64,000 nucleotides of DNA from Acidovorax sp. NCPPB 4044. Lineage in GTDB: Bacteria; Pseudomonadota; Gammaproteobacteria; Burkholderiales; Burkholderiaceae_C. The stretch is taken from the NCBI RefSeq assembly GCF_028069655.1, contig NZ_JAMCOS010000001.1:712001-776000 (forward strand), written 5' to 3'. The notes below the pieces were generated by a model. It had not been told where the DNA came from and did not search any database. It worked only from the letters and a program-made list of their open reading frames with translations. This document shows, in pieces, positions 39,569 through 49,415 of this stretch. Each line of letters starts with the position of its first letter. Positions within the stretch are counted from its first letter, which is position 1. The position numbers and the translations under genes were made by a program.

Positions 39569-41602
39569 ATGAGTCAAACCCTTTCAGCTTCGACGCTCCT
39601 CGCCGTGCCGCTGGCGCCGCTGGTGGGCTCTGCGCTCGCCGGCATTTTCGGCACGGCCTTCGGTGGCAACCGGATCGGACGCCGTGCGAGCCATACGCTC
39701 ACGATCCTCGGCGTTTTCGTCGCGTTCGTGCTCTCGGCCCTGACCTTCAAGAGCGTGGCGCTCGAAGGCGCGCGCTTCAACGAGACGCTCTACACCTGGA
39801 TGGTGGTGGGCGGCCTCAAGATGGAGGTGGGTTTCCTCGTGGACACGCTCACCGCCATGATGATGTGCGTGGTGACGTTCGTGTCGCTCATGGTCCACCT
39901 CTACACCATCGGCTACATGGAAGAGGACGAGGGCTACAACCGCTTCTTCTCCTACATCTCGCTCTTCACGTTCTCGATGCTCATGCTGGTCATGAGCAAC
40001 AACCTGCTCCAGCTGTTCTTCGGCTGGGAGGCGGTGGGCCTCGTGTCGTACCTGCTGATCGGCTTCTGGTTCAACAAGCCCACGGCGATCTTCGCGAACA
40101 TGAAGGCGTTCCTCGTGAACCGGGTCGGTGACTTCGGCTTCATCCTGGGCATCGGCCTGATCGCTGCCTACACCGGCTCGCTGAACTACAGCGAGATCTT
40201 CGGCAAGGCGAATGAGCTGGGTGCGCTGGCCTTCCCAGGCACCGACTGGATGCTGATCACCGTGATCTGCATCTGCCTGTTCATCGGTGCCATGGGCAAG
40301 AGCGCGCAGTTCCCGCTGCACGTCTGGCTGCCCGACTCCATGGAAGGCCCCACGCCCATTTCGGCGCTGATCCACGCGGCCACGATGGTGACGGCCGGCA
40401 TCTTCATGGTGTCGCGCATGTCCCCGCTGTTCGAACTGTCCGACACCGCGCTGAACTTCATCCTGGTCATCGGCGCGATCACGGCGCTGTTCATGGGTTT
40501 CCTGGGCATCATCCAGAACGACATCAAGCGCGTGGTGGCCTATTCCACGCTCTCGCAGCTCGGCTACATGACGGTGGCGCTGGGTGCCTCGGCTTACTCG
40601 GTGGCGGTCTTCCACCTGATGACCCACGCGTTCTTCAAGGCCCTGCTGTTCCTGGGCGCAGGCTCGGTCATCATGGGCATGCACCACAACCAGGACATCC
40701 GCTGGATGGGCGGCGTGCGCAAGTACATGCCCATCACCTGGATCACCTCGCTGCTGGGCTCGCTGGCACTGATCGGCACGCCGCTGTTCTCGGGTTTCTA
40801 TTCCAAGGACAGCATCATCGAAGCCGTGCATGCCAGCACGCTGCCTGCCGCGGGCTTCGCGCACTTCGCGGTGCTGGCCGGCGTGTTCATCACGGCGTTC
40901 TATTCGTTCCGGATGTACTTCCTCGTCTTCCATGGCAAGGAGCGCTACGACCAGAATCCGGACGCCCACCACGATGACCACCACGCGCACGACGACCACC
41001 ATGGGCATGGCCACGACGCCAAGCCGCACGAGTCTCCGTGGGTCGTCACCGTGCCGCTCATCTTGCTGGCGATCCCTTCGGTGGTGATCGGCTTCCTGGC
41101 GATCCAGCCGATGCTGTTCGGCGACTTCTTCAAGGACGTGATCTTCGTGGACGCGGCCAAGCACCCCGCGATGGCGGAGCTGGCTGAGATCTTCCACGGC
41201 CCGCTGGCAATGGCCGTCCACGGCCTGCAGACCGCACCCTTCTGGCTGGCCCTGGCCGGCGTGGCGGTGTCCTACTACATGTACATGGTGAACCCGGCGC
41301 TGCCGGCGGCCATCAAGCGCGGCTGCGGTCCCATCTACCGCCTGCTCGAGAACAAGTACTACCTCGACTGGATCAACGAGAACATCGTGGCGCGTGGCGC
41401 CCGTGCGCTGGGCACCGGCCTCTGGAAGGGCGGCGACCAGGCGGTGATCGACGGCACGTTGGTCAATGGCTCGTGGAAGCTGGTCGGCTGGATCTCGGGC
41501 ATCGTGCGCTGGATGCAGTCGGGCTACATCTACCACTACGCACTCGTCATGATCCTCGGGGTGTTCGCGCTCATGACGTACTTCGTGTGGCTCAACAAGT
41601 AG
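39569..41602 (+). CDS. nuoL: NADH-quinone oxidoreductase subunit L
   Basis: NuoL (677 residues) is the distal antiporter-like pump with a long lateral helix near its C-terminus. Typical stretches are FFGWEAVGLVSYLLIGFW, KSAQFPLHVWLPDSMEGPTPISALIHAATM and the discontinuous helix around LSQLGYMTVALG. A loop near residue 470 is very rich in His and Asp (HDDHHAHDDHHGHGHD). Such His-rich loops occur in NuoL of related betaproteobacteria, to my knowledge, and could bind metal. The start ATG 39569 is preceded by AAGG. Confidence 0.97.
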   Translation: MSQTLSASTLLAVPLAPLVGSALAGIFGTAFGGNRIGRRASHTLTILGVFVAFVLSALTFKSVALEGARFNETLYTWMVVGGLKMEVGFLVDTLTAMMMCVVTFVSLMVHLYTIGYMEEDEGYNRFFSYISLFTFSMLMLVMSNNLLQLFFGWEAVGLVSYLLIGFWFNKPTAIFANMKAFLVNRVGDFGFILGIGLIAAYTGSLNYSEIFGKANELGALAFPGTDWMLITVICICLFIGAMGKSAQFPLHVWLPDSMEGPTPISALIHAATMVTAGIFMVSRMSPLFELSDTALNFILVIGAITALFMGFLGIIQNDIKRVVAYSTLSQLGYMTVALGASAYSVAVFHLMTHAFFKALLFLGAGSVIMGMHHNQDIRWMGGVRKYMPITWITSLLGSLALIGTPLFSGFYSKDSIIEAVHASTLPAAGFAHFAVLAGVFITAFYSFRMYFLVFHGKERYDQNPDAHHDDHHAHDDHHGHGHDAKPHESPWVVTVPLILLAIPSVVIGFLAIQPMLFGDFFKDVIFVDAAKHPAMAELAEIFHGPLAMAVHGLQTAPFWLALAGVAVSYYMYMVNPALPAAIKRGCGPIYRLLENKYYLDWINENIVARGARALGTGLWKGGDQAVIDGTLVNGSWKLVGWISGIVRWMQSGYIYHYALVMILGVFALMTYFVWLNK

Positions 41603-41615
41603 GGGAACAATAAAA

Positions 41616-43091
41616 ATGGGTTTGTTGAGTCTTGCCATCTGGACGCCGATCGCATTCGGCGCCCTGCTGCTGGCCTTCGGCCGCGATGAACATGCGCGTG
41701 CCGTCCGCTGGATCGCGCTGGTCGGTGCGCTGATCGGGTTCGCCGTGACGGTGCCGCTCTACAGCGGCTTCGACAACGGCACCGCGGCCGCGCAGTTCGT
41801 CGAGAAACTGCTCTGGATCGAGCGCTTCAACGTGCACTACCACCTGGGCGTGGACGGCATCTCGTTCTGGTTCGTGCCGCTCACGGCCTTCATCACGGTG
41901 ATCGTGGTGATCGCTTCGTGGGAGTCGATCACCGAGCGCGTGAACCAGTACATGGGCGCGTTCCTGATCCTGTCGGGCCTCATGATCGGCGTGTTCAGCG
42001 CACGGGACGGCCTGCTGTTCTACGTCTTCTTCGAAGCCACGCTGATCCCGATGTACCTCATCATCGGCATCTGGGGCGGCCCGAACAAGATCTACGCGGC
42101 GTTCAAGTTCTTCCTGTATACGCTGCTCGGCTCGCTGCTGATGCTGATCGCGCTGATCTACCTGTACAACCAGTCCGGCGGCAGCTTCGACATCGCCACC
42201 TGGCACCAGCTGCCCCTGTCGGCGCGCGCCCAGACCCTGCTGTTCTTCGCGTTCTTCGCGGCCTTCGCGGTCAAGGTGCCGATGTGGCCGGTGCACACCT
42301 GGCTGCCCGACGTGCACGTGGAGGCGCCCACGGGCGGCTCCGCCGTGCTGGCGGCCATCATGCTGAAGCTCGGCGCCTACGGTTTCCTGCGCTTCTCGAT
42401 GCCCATCGCGCCCGATGCGGCGCGCGAATGGGCCTGGCTCATGATCGCGCTGTCGCTGGTGGCCGTGATCTACGTGGGCCTCGTGGCCATGGTGCAGAAG
42501 GACATGAAGAAGCTGGTGGCGTATTCGTCCGTGGCGCACATGGGCTTCGTCACGCTGGGCTTCTTCATCTTCAACGACCTGGGCGTGTCCGGCGGTCTCG
42601 TGCAGATGATCGCCCACGGCTTCGTGTCGGGCGCGATGTTCCTCTCGATCGGCGTGCTGTACGACCGCGTGCACTCCCGCGAGATCGCGGCCTACGGCGG
42701 CGTGGTCAACACGATGCCCAAGTTCGCGGCCTTCGCGCTGCTGTTCGCCATGGCCAACTGCGGCCTGCCGGGCACTGCCGGGTTCGTGGGCGAGTGGATG
42801 GTGATCCTCGGTGCCGTGAAGGCCAACTTCTGGGTGGGCCTGGCCGCTGCCACGGCGCTGATCTTCGGTGCCGCCTACACGCTGTGGATGTTCAAGCGCG
42901 TGTACCTCGGCCCGGTGGGCAACGACAACGTGCGCGGGCTGTCGGACATCGACAGCCGCGAATTCCTGGTGATGGCCGTGCTGGCTGCGGCAGTGCTCTA
43001 CATGGGCCTGTATCCGCGCCCCTTCACCGATGTGATGGATGTGTCGGTGGCCGAGCTGCTCAAGCACGTGGCGCAGACCAAGCTCCACTGA
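41616..43091 (+). CDS. nuoM: NADH-quinone oxidoreductase subunit M
   Basis: NuoM (491 residues) is the second antiporter-like subunit, with about 14 helices. FEATLIPMYLIIGIWGG carries the key Glu of the channel, VKVPMWPVHTWLPDVHVEAPTGGS the pump loop with Lys, and VAYSSVAHMGFVTLG the second half-channel. It follows nuoL by 13 bases. Confidence 0.98.
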   Translation: MGLLSLAIWTPIAFGALLLAFGRDEHARAVRWIALVGALIGFAVTVPLYSGFDNGTAAAQFVEKLLWIERFNVHYHLGVDGISFWFVPLTAFITVIVVIASWESITERVNQYMGAFLILSGLMIGVFSARDGLLFYVFFEATLIPMYLIIGIWGGPNKIYAAFKFFLYTLLGSLLMLIALIYLYNQSGGSFDIATWHQLPLSARAQTLLFFAFFAAFAVKVPMWPVHTWLPDVHVEAPTGGSAVLAAIMLKLGAYGFLRFSMPIAPDAAREWAWLMIALSLVAVIYVGLVAMVQKDMKKLVAYSSVAHMGFVTLGFFIFNDLGVSGGLVQMIAHGFVSGAMFLSIGVLYDRVHSREIAAYGGVVNTMPKFAAFALLFAMANCGLPGTAGFVGEWMVILGAVKANFWVGLAAATALIFGAAYTLWMFKRVYLGPVGNDNVRGLSDIDSREFLVMAVLAAAVLYMGLYPRPFTDVMDVSVAELLKHVAQTKLH

Positions 43092-43115
43092 ACCGACTGA
43101 CAACGAGAGACCGAG

Positions 43116-44609
43116 ATGATTGACAACATCAGCTGGCTGGCGGTGTACCCGGAGATCGTTCTCCTGGTGATGGCCTGCGTGATCGCCCTGGTGGACCTGG
43201 GCGTGACGAGTCCCCGGCGCACTGGAACCTACGTGCTGACCATGCTCACGCTGGCCGTCGTGGCGGCGTTGCAGGCCATGTACGCGAGCGGCGGCAACAC
43301 GTTCTACGGCTTCGGCAACATGGTGGTCAGCGACGCCATGGGCAACTGGCTCAAGTGCTTCGCCACGATCACCGTGATGGTGACGCTGGTCTATGGCCGT
43401 CCCTACGCCGCCGACCGCGGCATGCTGCGCGGCGGCGAGCTGTTCACGCTCTCGATGTTCATGCTGCTGGGCGTGTTCGTCATGATCTCGGGCAACAACT
43501 TCCTCGTGATCTACCTGGGCCTGGAACTGCTCACGCTCTCCAGCTATGCGCTCGTGGCGTTGCGCCGGGACCACACGATCGCCACCGAGGCCGCGATGAA
43601 GTACTTCGTCCTCGGCGCGATGGCCAGCGGCTTCCTGCTCTACGGCCTGTCCATGCTATACGGCGCCACCGGTTCGCTCGACATCGGGCAGGTGTTCAAG
43701 GCCGTGAATTCCGGCCAGATCCGCCACCAGGTGCTGGTGTTCGGCCTCGTCTTCGTGGTGGCCGGCCTCGCGTTCAAGATCGGCGCCGTTCCGTTCCACA
43801 TGTGGATCCCCGACGTCTACCAGGGAGCCCCCACGGCCGTGACCATCATCATCGGCAGCGCGCCGAAGCTGGCGGCTTTCGCGATCATGATCCGCCTGCT
43901 GGTCGACGGCCTGCTGCCCCTCGCCATCGATTGGCAGCAGATGCTGGCCGTGCTGGCGATCGGCTCGCTGCTGGTGGGCAACCTGGCCGCCATCGCACAG
44001 ACCAACCTCAAGCGCATGCTGGCGTATTCGACCATCGCGCAGATGGGCTTCGTGCTGCTGGGCCTGCTGTCGGGCGTGGTCAACGGCAACGTGGACGCCA
44101 ACGCGGTCGAGAACGCCTACAGCTCGGCGATGTTCTACATCCTGACCTACGTGCTCACCACGCTGGCCAGCTTCGGGATCATCCTGCTGCTGGCGCGTGA
44201 GGGCTTCGAGAGCGAGGAGATCTCCGATCTCGCCGGCCTCAACCAGCGCAGCCCGCTCTACGCCGGCGTGATGGCGGTGTGCCTGTTCTCGCTGGCCGGC
44301 ATTCCCCCGATGGTGGGCTTCTATGCCAAGCTGGCCGTGCTGCAGGCGCTCGTCGCTTCGGGGCAGGCGCTCTACATCGGTCTGGCGGTGTTCGCCGTGG
44401 TGATGTCGCTGATCGGCGCCTTCTATTACCTGCGTGTCGTGAAGGTCATGTATTTCGATGCACCGTTGACGGCCACCAGCGTGTCCGCTCCGCTGGACGT
44501 GCGCATGGTGCTCACGGTCAACGGCGCGCTCGTGCTGATCCTGGGCCTGGTGCCGGGCGGCCTGATGGCGCTCTGCGCGGACGCCGTGGTGCGCGCCCTC
44601 GCCACCTGA
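43116..44609 (+). CDS. nuoN: NADH-quinone oxidoreductase subunit N
   Basis: NuoN (497 residues) is the third antiporter-like subunit and the last of the operon. [19 protein letters not shown] contains the channel Glu, [19 protein letters not shown] the central Lys/His loop, and [17 protein letters not shown] the second channel. GAGA precedes ATG 43116. It is followed after about 100 bases by the DUF2818 gene, as in other Burkholderiales. Confidence 0.98.
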   Translation: MIDNISWLAVYPEIVLLVMACVIALVDLGVTSPRRTGTYVLTMLTLAVVAALQAMYASGGNTFYGFGNMVVSDAMGNWLKCFATITVMVTLVYGRPYAADRGMLRGGELFTLSMFMLLGVFVMISGNNFLVIYLGLELLTLSSYALVALRRDHTIATEAAMKYFVLGAMASGFLLYGLSMLYGATGSLDIGQVFKAVNSGQIRHQVLVFGLVFVVAGLAFKIGAVPFHMWIPDVYQGAPTAVTIIIGSAPKLAAFAIMIRLLVDGLLPLAIDWQQMLAVLAIGSLLVGNLAAIAQTNLKRMLAYSTIAQMGFVLLGLLSGVVNGNVDANAVENAYSSAMFYILTYVLTTLASFGIILLLAREGFESEEISDLAGLNQRSPLYAGVMAVCLFSLAGIPPMVGFYAKLAVLQALVASGQALYIGLAVFAVVMSLIGAFYYLRVVKVMYFDAPLTATSVSAPLDVRMVLTVNGALVLILGLVPGGLMALCADAVVRALAT

Positions 44610-44709
44610 TGCACCGCGCCGTGCTCCTGCCGCCATGCCGTGCCGCCGCGCGGGGCCCGGCGGGCGGTGCGGCGGTACATCGGCTTCTTCGCCGGACTGC
44701 GATTTCTCC

Positions 44710-45015
44710 GTGTCTTCTTCCGCATCCATCTGGTTGGTGATCGTGGCGGCTCTGGTGGCCGCCAATTTGCCGTTCTGCAACCAGCGCTGGCTGGTGCTGG
44801 GCCCCCGCGCGGCCCCGGCCAAGCCGCTGGCGGCGCGGCTGGGTGAACTGGTGCTGTGCTACTTCCTGGTGGGTGGGCTGGCGCTCCTGCTGGAGAAGCG
44901 GGCAGGGCAGGTGGCGCCCCAGGGCTGGGAGTTCTACGCCGTCACGGCCGCGCTGTTCGCCACGCTGGCGTTCCCCGGATTCGTGTACCGCTATCTGCTG
45001 CGCCGCCGCGGCTGA
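44710..45015 (+). CDS. DUF2818 family small membrane protein
   Basis: A 101-residue membrane protein with three hydrophobic segments (about 6-20, 43-60, 74-94). The sequence ANLPFCNQRWL and LVLCYFLVGGLALLLEKRAG is what I know as DUF2818, found directly after nuoN in Burkholderiales; its function is unknown, perhaps linked to complex I. The start is taken as GTG 44710 (MSSSASIWLVI). Upstream in-frame ATG 44635 would add 25 Arg/Gly/Pro residues unlike a membrane protein start. Confidence 0.75.
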   Translation: MSSSASIWLVIVAALVAANLPFCNQRWLVLGPRAAPAKPLAARLGELVLCYFLVGGLALLLEKRAGQVAPQGWEFYAVTAALFATLAFPGFVYRYLLRRRG

Positions 45016-45077
45016 TCCGCGGCACGCCACGCGACTCCGCACGGCAGACGGCGCCCGGGCAACAAGGCCATTCCCCC

Positions 45078-45590
45078 ATGAAAGTGCTGGACCTGCACTG
45101 CGCGCACGACCATACCTTCGAGGGGTGGTTCGGGTCGGAGTCCGATTTCCAGGACCAGCTCGCTCGCGGGCTCGTCGAATGTCCCCTGTGCGGCAGCCGC
45201 ACGGTGCGCAAGGCCCTGAGCGCGCCCCGCCTCAACCTGCGCGCCGGCTCCGCGCCGCCGCACACCGCGGCGGCTTCGGAAGCGGCGCCATCTTCCAGCG
45301 GCGGGCCGGCAGCGGCATCGGCGAGGCCCGCGCCCGCGGGGGCCGGAATGGCCCCGTCTTCCAAGGCGTTGCAGGCTGCCTGGCTGCAGATGGCCCGCCA
45401 CGTGATGGCCCATACCGAGGACGTGGGCCGCGGCTTCGCGCAGGAGGCGCGGCGCATTCACCACGGCGAGGCCGAGGAGCGGCCCATCCGCGGGCAGGCC
45501 AGCCCGAAGGAAACCGCCCAACTGCTGGACGAGGGGATCGCCGTCCTGCCGCTGCCCCTGCCGGCCGCCGCCAAGGAAACGCTGCAGTAA
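45078..45590 (+). CDS. DUF1178 family protein
   Basis: A 170-residue protein beginning MKVLDLHCAHDHTFEGWFGS and then VECPLCGSRTVRKALSAPRL. The Cys/His pattern (Cys8, His, CPLC) looks like a zinc ribbon. This is the DUF1178 family, often near complex I or thioredoxin-like genes; its function is not established. The middle is Ala/Ser/Pro-rich and the end (EERPIRGQASPKETAQLLDEGI) is conserved. It is convergent with the ABC transporter gene, 44 bases away. Confidence 0.85.
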   Translation: MKVLDLHCAHDHTFEGWFGSESDFQDQLARGLVECPLCGSRTVRKALSAPRLNLRAGSAPPHTAAASEAAPSSSGGPAAASARPAPAGAGMAPSSKALQAAWLQMARHVMAHTEDVGRGFAQEARRIHHGEAEERPIRGQASPKETAQLLDEGIAVLPLPLPAAAKETLQ

Positions 45591-45592
45591 GA

Positions 45593-45616
45593 CCCCCGGC
45601 ATCGCGCTCACGGGGG
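45593..45616. terminator. Hairpin between convergent genes
   Basis: CCCCCG and CGGGGG form a 6-bp stem round a 12-base loop in the 44-base gap between the DUF1178 gene (+) and the ABC exporter (-). It could end transcription from both sides. There is no T-run. Confidence 0.35.
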
Positions 45617-45634
45617 CGCAGCGGGGGCCCGGCT

Positions 45635-47485
45635 TCAGGCCGTGAACTGCAGGGCTGCCAGCCGCGCGTAAGGCCCGTTCTTCTGCAGCAGGTCGGCGTG
45701 CCGGCCCTGCTCCACCACGCGGCCGTGCTCCAGCACGACGATGCGGTCCGCGTTCTGGACCGTGGCCAGCCGGTGCGCGATGACCAGCGTGGTGCGGCGC
45801 CGGCCGTGCGACTGGAGCGCGGCGTCGAGTGCGGCCTGCACCATGCGTTCGCTTTCCGCATCGAGCGCGCTGGTGGCTTCGTCGAGCAGCAGCAGCGGCG
45901 CGTCTTTCAGCAGGGCGCGTGCGATGGCGATGCGCTGCCGCTGGCCACCTGACAGCCGCACTCCGCGCTCCCCGAGGAAGGTGCCGTAGCCCTCCGGCAG
46001 CGCAGCGATGAAATCGTGCGCGAAGGCCGAGCGCGCGGCCGCCTCCACCTGCGCGTCGCTCGCGTCCGGGCGGCCGTAGCGGATGTTCTCGCGCGCCGAG
46101 GCAGAGAAGATCACCGCGTCCTGCGGCACGACGGCGATGCGGGCGCGGAAATCCTCCAGCGCCAGATCGCGCAGGTCCACGCCGCCCAGCCGGATGCTGC
46201 CTCCGTGCGGCAGGGGGCCCTCGCCACGGCCGTCCACGTCGTAGAAGCGCTGCAGCAACTGGAAGACGGTGGTCTTGCCGGCGCCGCTCGCGCCGACCAG
46301 CGCCACCGTTTCGCCCGCGGCGATGTGCAGGTCGAAGTCGCGCAGCGCGGGCTGGGTGGGGCGCGACGGGTAGTGGAAATGCACCTGCTCGAAATCCACG
46401 CCCAGCCCGTCGGCATCGGGCGGCAGCGCGGCCGGTGCCGCGGGGGACTGGATCGGCGAATGCGCCGACAGCAGCTCCATGAGCCGCTCGGTGGCGCCCG
46501 CGGCGCGCAGCAGGTCGCCGTAGACCTCGCCCAGCACCGCGACGGCCCCGGCGAGCAGCATGACGTAGATGACGGTCTCGCCCAGCTGGCCGGCCGACAT
46601 GTCGCCGGCCAGCACGGCCTGCGTGCCGCGGTACAGCCCCCAGAGCAGCAGCGCGGCATTGGCGACGATCACGAAGGCCACGAGCGCCGCGCGCGCCCGG
46701 CTGCGCCGCACCGCCGCATCGAAGGCATGGGCCGTGGCGGACTCGAAGCGGCGGCTCTCGCGCGCCTCGGCCGTGTGGCTCTGGACCACGGGCACGGCAT
46801 TCAGCACCTCGCCGGCCAGGGCGCTCGCATCGGCCACGCGGTCCTGGCTGTCGCGCGAGAGGCGCCGCACGCGCCGGCCGATCCAGGCCGTGGGCGCCAC
46901 CACGAGCACGATGCCCAGCAGCACCACCGCCATCAGGCGCGGATGGCTCCAGACCAGCATGCCCAGCGCGCCGATGCCCATCACCGCATTGCGCAGCCCC
47001 ATCGAGAGGGACGAGCCGACGACGGTCTGCACCAGGGTGGTGTCGGTGGTCAGCCGCGACAGCACCTCGCCGGTCTGCGTGGTCTCGAAGAATTCGGGGC
47101 TCTGGCGCAGCACGTGCGCGTACACGGCGTTGCGCAGGTCGGCCGTCACGCGCTCGCCCAGCCAGCTGACGAGGTAGAACCGCGCGGCCGAGAAGACCCC
47201 CAGCGCCACGGCCACGGCGAACAGCAGCCCGAAGTGCTCCCGCAGCGCCAGCGCCTGGGCTCCGCGGTCCCCGGGAACCAGGCCGCCGTCGATCAGGCCG
47301 CGCAGCGCCATCGGGAACGCGAGCGTGGCGGCCGCCGCCAGCACGAGAAAGACCAGCGCGATGGCGATGCGCCCCGCGTAGGGCCGCAGGAACGGCAGCA
47401 GCCCGGCCAGGGCGCGTGGTGGCGGGCGGGAGGGATTTCCCGGGGGAAGGGACGGCGGGCGGGAGGAGGGGGTGGAATCGGGCAT
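45635..47485 (-). CDS. ABC exporter, fused permease and ATPase (MsbA/multidrug type)
   Basis: A 616-residue half-transporter with an N-terminal six-helix domain (first helix about 36-58) and a C-terminal ATPase, which works as a homodimer to export lipids or drugs across the inner membrane. The ATPase has LVGASGAGKTTVFQLL (Walker A), LSGGQRQRIAIARALL (signature), LLLLDEATSALDAES (Walker B) and IAHRLATV (H-loop). GETVIYVMLLAGAVAVLGEVYGDLLRA marks the last helices. The Pro-rich N-terminus (30 residues) is unusual but variable in the family. Substrate unknown. It is a single gene, divergent from the uptake operon with 355 bases between. Confidence 0.9.
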   Translation of the reverse strand: MPDSTPSSRPPSLPPGNPSRPPPRALAGLLPFLRPYAGRIAIALVFLVLAAAATLAFPMALRGLIDGGLVPGDRGAQALALREHFGLLFAVAVALGVFSAARFYLVSWLGERVTADLRNAVYAHVLRQSPEFFETTQTGEVLSRLTTDTTLVQTVVGSSLSMGLRNAVMGIGALGMLVWSHPRLMAVVLLGIVLVVAPTAWIGRRVRRLSRDSQDRVADASALAGEVLNAVPVVQSHTAEARESRRFESATAHAFDAAVRRSRARAALVAFVIVANAALLLWGLYRGTQAVLAGDMSAGQLGETVIYVMLLAGAVAVLGEVYGDLLRAAGATERLMELLSAHSPIQSPAAPAALPPDADGLGVDFEQVHFHYPSRPTQPALRDFDLHIAAGETVALVGASGAGKTTVFQLLQRFYDVDGRGEGPLPHGGSIRLGGVDLRDLALEDFRARIAVVPQDAVIFSASARENIRYGRPDASDAQVEAAARSAFAHDFIAALPEGYGTFLGERGVRLSGGQRQRIAIARALLKDAPLLLLDEATSALDAESERMVQAALDAALQSHGRRRTTLVIAHRLATVQNADRIVVLEHGRVVEQGRHADLLQKNGPYARLAALQFTA

Positions 47486-47550
47486 GGTCCGGGCCAGTGT
47501 AGGAGCGGCCCGGCACGCGTGCCGCGGGGAAGGGAATTATCCAATGAGTC

Positions 47551-47600
47551 GCTACTATTTTTATAGCTAAAAATCCAATGTATACGGCGGCATGGAGGTG
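47551..47600 (+). repeat. Dispersed palindrome-plus-arm repeat, copy C
   Basis: GCTACTATTTTTATAGC (imperfect palindrome) is followed by ATCCAATGTATACGGCGGCAT and GGAGGTGG, matching the layout of copies A and B. It lies in the 355-base spacer between the divergent ABC exporter and the ABC uptake operon. Confidence 0.75.
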
Positions 47601-47697
47601 GTTTGGCTTCAAGGTCTGCCCGGGCGCGACGCGGTGCGGGGAGCGCGCCGCGGCACCGCGGCAGGGGGCCGCGGGAGGCCCCTCGGGGGTGTCTCCT

Positions 47698-47720
47698 TAG
47701 GCGTTTATACATAGGCATTT
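47698..47720 (+). promoter_or_regulatory. Direct repeat upstream of the ABC uptake operon
   Basis: TAGGCGTTT and TAGGCATTT stand 14 bases apart (start to start), about 120 bases before the first uptake gene. Two near-identical 9-mers at this spacing could be a regulator site or part of a promoter. The rest of the 355-base spacer holds repeat copy C and nothing else I can support. Confidence 0.35.
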
Positions 47721-47840
47721 GTCCCAGTTCCTGGGCGCGGGGGGGGCGGCATACGATGCGTCGCAACCCAGGCCCCAGGCGCCTGCCGCCCTTTCCCGGG
47801 GCGGTGCGCCGCGGCCCATCACGGAGCGGCTGCCTGCCCC

Positions 47841-48614
47841 ATGAGCGACGACGTCATTCTCGAGACCCGCCACCTCACCAAGGAATTCAAGGGCTTCACC
47901 GCGGTGAGCGATGTGAACCTGTCCGTGCGCCGTGGCTCCATCCACGCGCTGATCGGCCCCAATGGCGCCGGCAAGACCACCTGCTTCAACCTGCTCACGA
48001 AATTCCTCGTGCCCACCTCGGGCACGATCACCTTCAACGGCGCGGACATCACCCGCGAAGCGCCTGCGCAGATCGCGCGGCGCGGCGTGATCCGCTCGTT
48101 CCAGATCTCGGCCGTGTTCCCGCACCTCACGCTGCTGGAGAACGTCCGGCTCGGGTTGCAGCGCCGGCTGGGCACCTCGTTCCACTTCTGGCGCAGCGAG
48201 AGCACCCTGCGCCAGCTCGATGGCCGGGCGCGCGAACTGCTGGCCGAAGTCGGCCTGGGCGACCTGGCCGACGAGGTCACGGTCAACCTGCCCTATGGCC
48301 GCAAGCGCGCGCTGGAGATCGCCACCACGCTGGCGATGGACCCCGAGCTCATGCTGCTGGACGAACCCACGCAGGGCATGGGCCACGAGGACGTGGACCG
48401 CGTCACCCAGCTCATCAAGAAGGTGTCTGCCGGCCGCACCATCCTCATGGTCGAACACAACATGAAGGTCATCTCCACCATCGCCGACCGCATCACGGTG
48501 CTGCAGCGCGGCGCCGTGCTGGCCGAGGGCCCCTACGAGGAAGTCTCGCGCAATCCGCAGGTCATGGAAGCGTACATGGGCACCACCGATGGCCAGCTCC
48601 AGGGAGGGCACTGA
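47841..48614 (+). CDS. Branched-chain-amino-acid-type ABC transporter ATPase (LivG-like)
   Basis: A 257-residue ATPase of a high-affinity uptake system for branched-chain amino acids, amides or similar compounds. GPNGAGKTTCFNLLTKF is a standard Walker A. The signature motif is replaced by the LivG-type LPYGRKRALEIATTLAMDP, and Walker B is LMLLDEPTQGMGHED. It is the first gene of a six-gene operon (ATPase, ATPase, two binding proteins, two permeases). The next gene starts 1 base after its stop. Confidence 0.92.
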   Translation: MSDDVILETRHLTKEFKGFTAVSDVNLSVRRGSIHALIGPNGAGKTTCFNLLTKFLVPTSGTITFNGADITREAPAQIARRGVIRSFQISAVFPHLTLLENVRLGLQRRLGTSFHFWRSESTLRQLDGRARELLAEVGLGDLADEVTVNLPYGRKRALEIATTLAMDPELMLLDEPTQGMGHEDVDRVTQLIKKVSAGRTILMVEHNMKVISTIADRITVLQRGAVLAEGPYEEVSRNPQVMEAYMGTTDGQLQGGH

Positions 48615-48615
48615 C

Positions 48616-49329
48616 ATGGCATCCGCTCCCGCCCTCGAAATCCGCGGCCTGGAGGCCTGGTACGGCGAGTCGCACGTCCTGCACGGCGTGGACATGGTCG
48701 TGCAGCCCGGCGAGGTGGTCACGCTGCTGGGCCGCAACGGCGCGGGCCGCACCTCCACGCTGCGCGCCGTGATGGGCCTGACCGGCGCCCGCAAGGGCTC
48801 GGTGAAGATCAACGGGCAGGAAACCATCCAGATGCCCACGCACCGCATCGCCCACCTGGGCCTGGGCTACTGCCCGGAAGAGCGCGGCATCTTCTCCAGC
48901 CTCTCGTGCGAAGAGAACCTGCTGCTGCCCCCCGTGCTCAAGACCGGCCGCGCCGGCATGCCGGTGGAAGAGATCTACGCGATGTTCCCCAACCTCGCCG
49001 AGCGCCGCCACAGCCAGGGCACGCGCCTGTCGGGTGGCGAGCAGCAGATGCTGGCCGTGGCCCGCATCCTGCGCACGGGCGCGCAGCTGCTGCTGCTCGA
49101 CGAGATCTCGGAAGGCCTCGCGCCCGTCATCGTGCAGGCCCTGGCGCGCATGATCACCACGCTGCGCCAGAAGGGCTATACGGTGGTCATGGTGGAGCAG
49201 AACTTCCGCTTCGCCGCGCCGCTGGCCGACCGCTTCTACGTGATGGAGCATGGCCGCATCGCGCTGCAGTTCGGCGCCGCGGAGCTGGAAGCCCGCATGC
49301 CCGTGCTCAACGAATTGCTGGGCGTGTGA
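48616..49329 (+). CDS. Branched-chain-amino-acid-type ABC transporter ATPase (LivF-like), Walker A Lys replaced by Arg
   Basis: A 237-residue partner ATPase. The signature LSGGEQQMLAVARILRTG, Walker B LLLLDEISEGLAP and H-loop VMVEQNFRF are normal. The Walker A loop, however, reads GRNGAGRTSTLRA, so the Lys that holds the ATP phosphates is Arg. The other ATPase of the pair keeps Lys. In heterodimeric ABC ATPases one degenerate site is tolerated, so the transporter may still work with one fully active site. All the rest of the protein is well conserved, which argues against a pseudogene. Confidence 0.9.
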   Translation: MASAPALEIRGLEAWYGESHVLHGVDMVVQPGEVVTLLGRNGAGRTSTLRAVMGLTGARKGSVKINGQETIQMPTHRIAHLGLGYCPEERGIFSSLSCEENLLLPPVLKTGRAGMPVEEIYAMFPNLAERRHSQGTRLSGGEQQMLAVARILRTGAQLLLLDEISEGLAPVIVQALARMITTLRQKGYTVVMVEQNFRFAAPLADRFYVMEHGRIALQFGAAELEARMPVLNELLGV

Positions 49330-49415
49330 GCCGCCGCTGCGGGCGCCCGCCCGCGCCGGCCCGCATGCCGCGGCCCTGTGTTCCCCCCGACATCCCCAGC
49401 CAAGGAGACGACGAC

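Noticed and set aside
39569..41602. His/Asp-rich loop of NuoL as a novel metal-binding feature
   Set aside because: To my knowledge such loops are common in NuoL of related betaproteobacteria, so it is not specific to this window.
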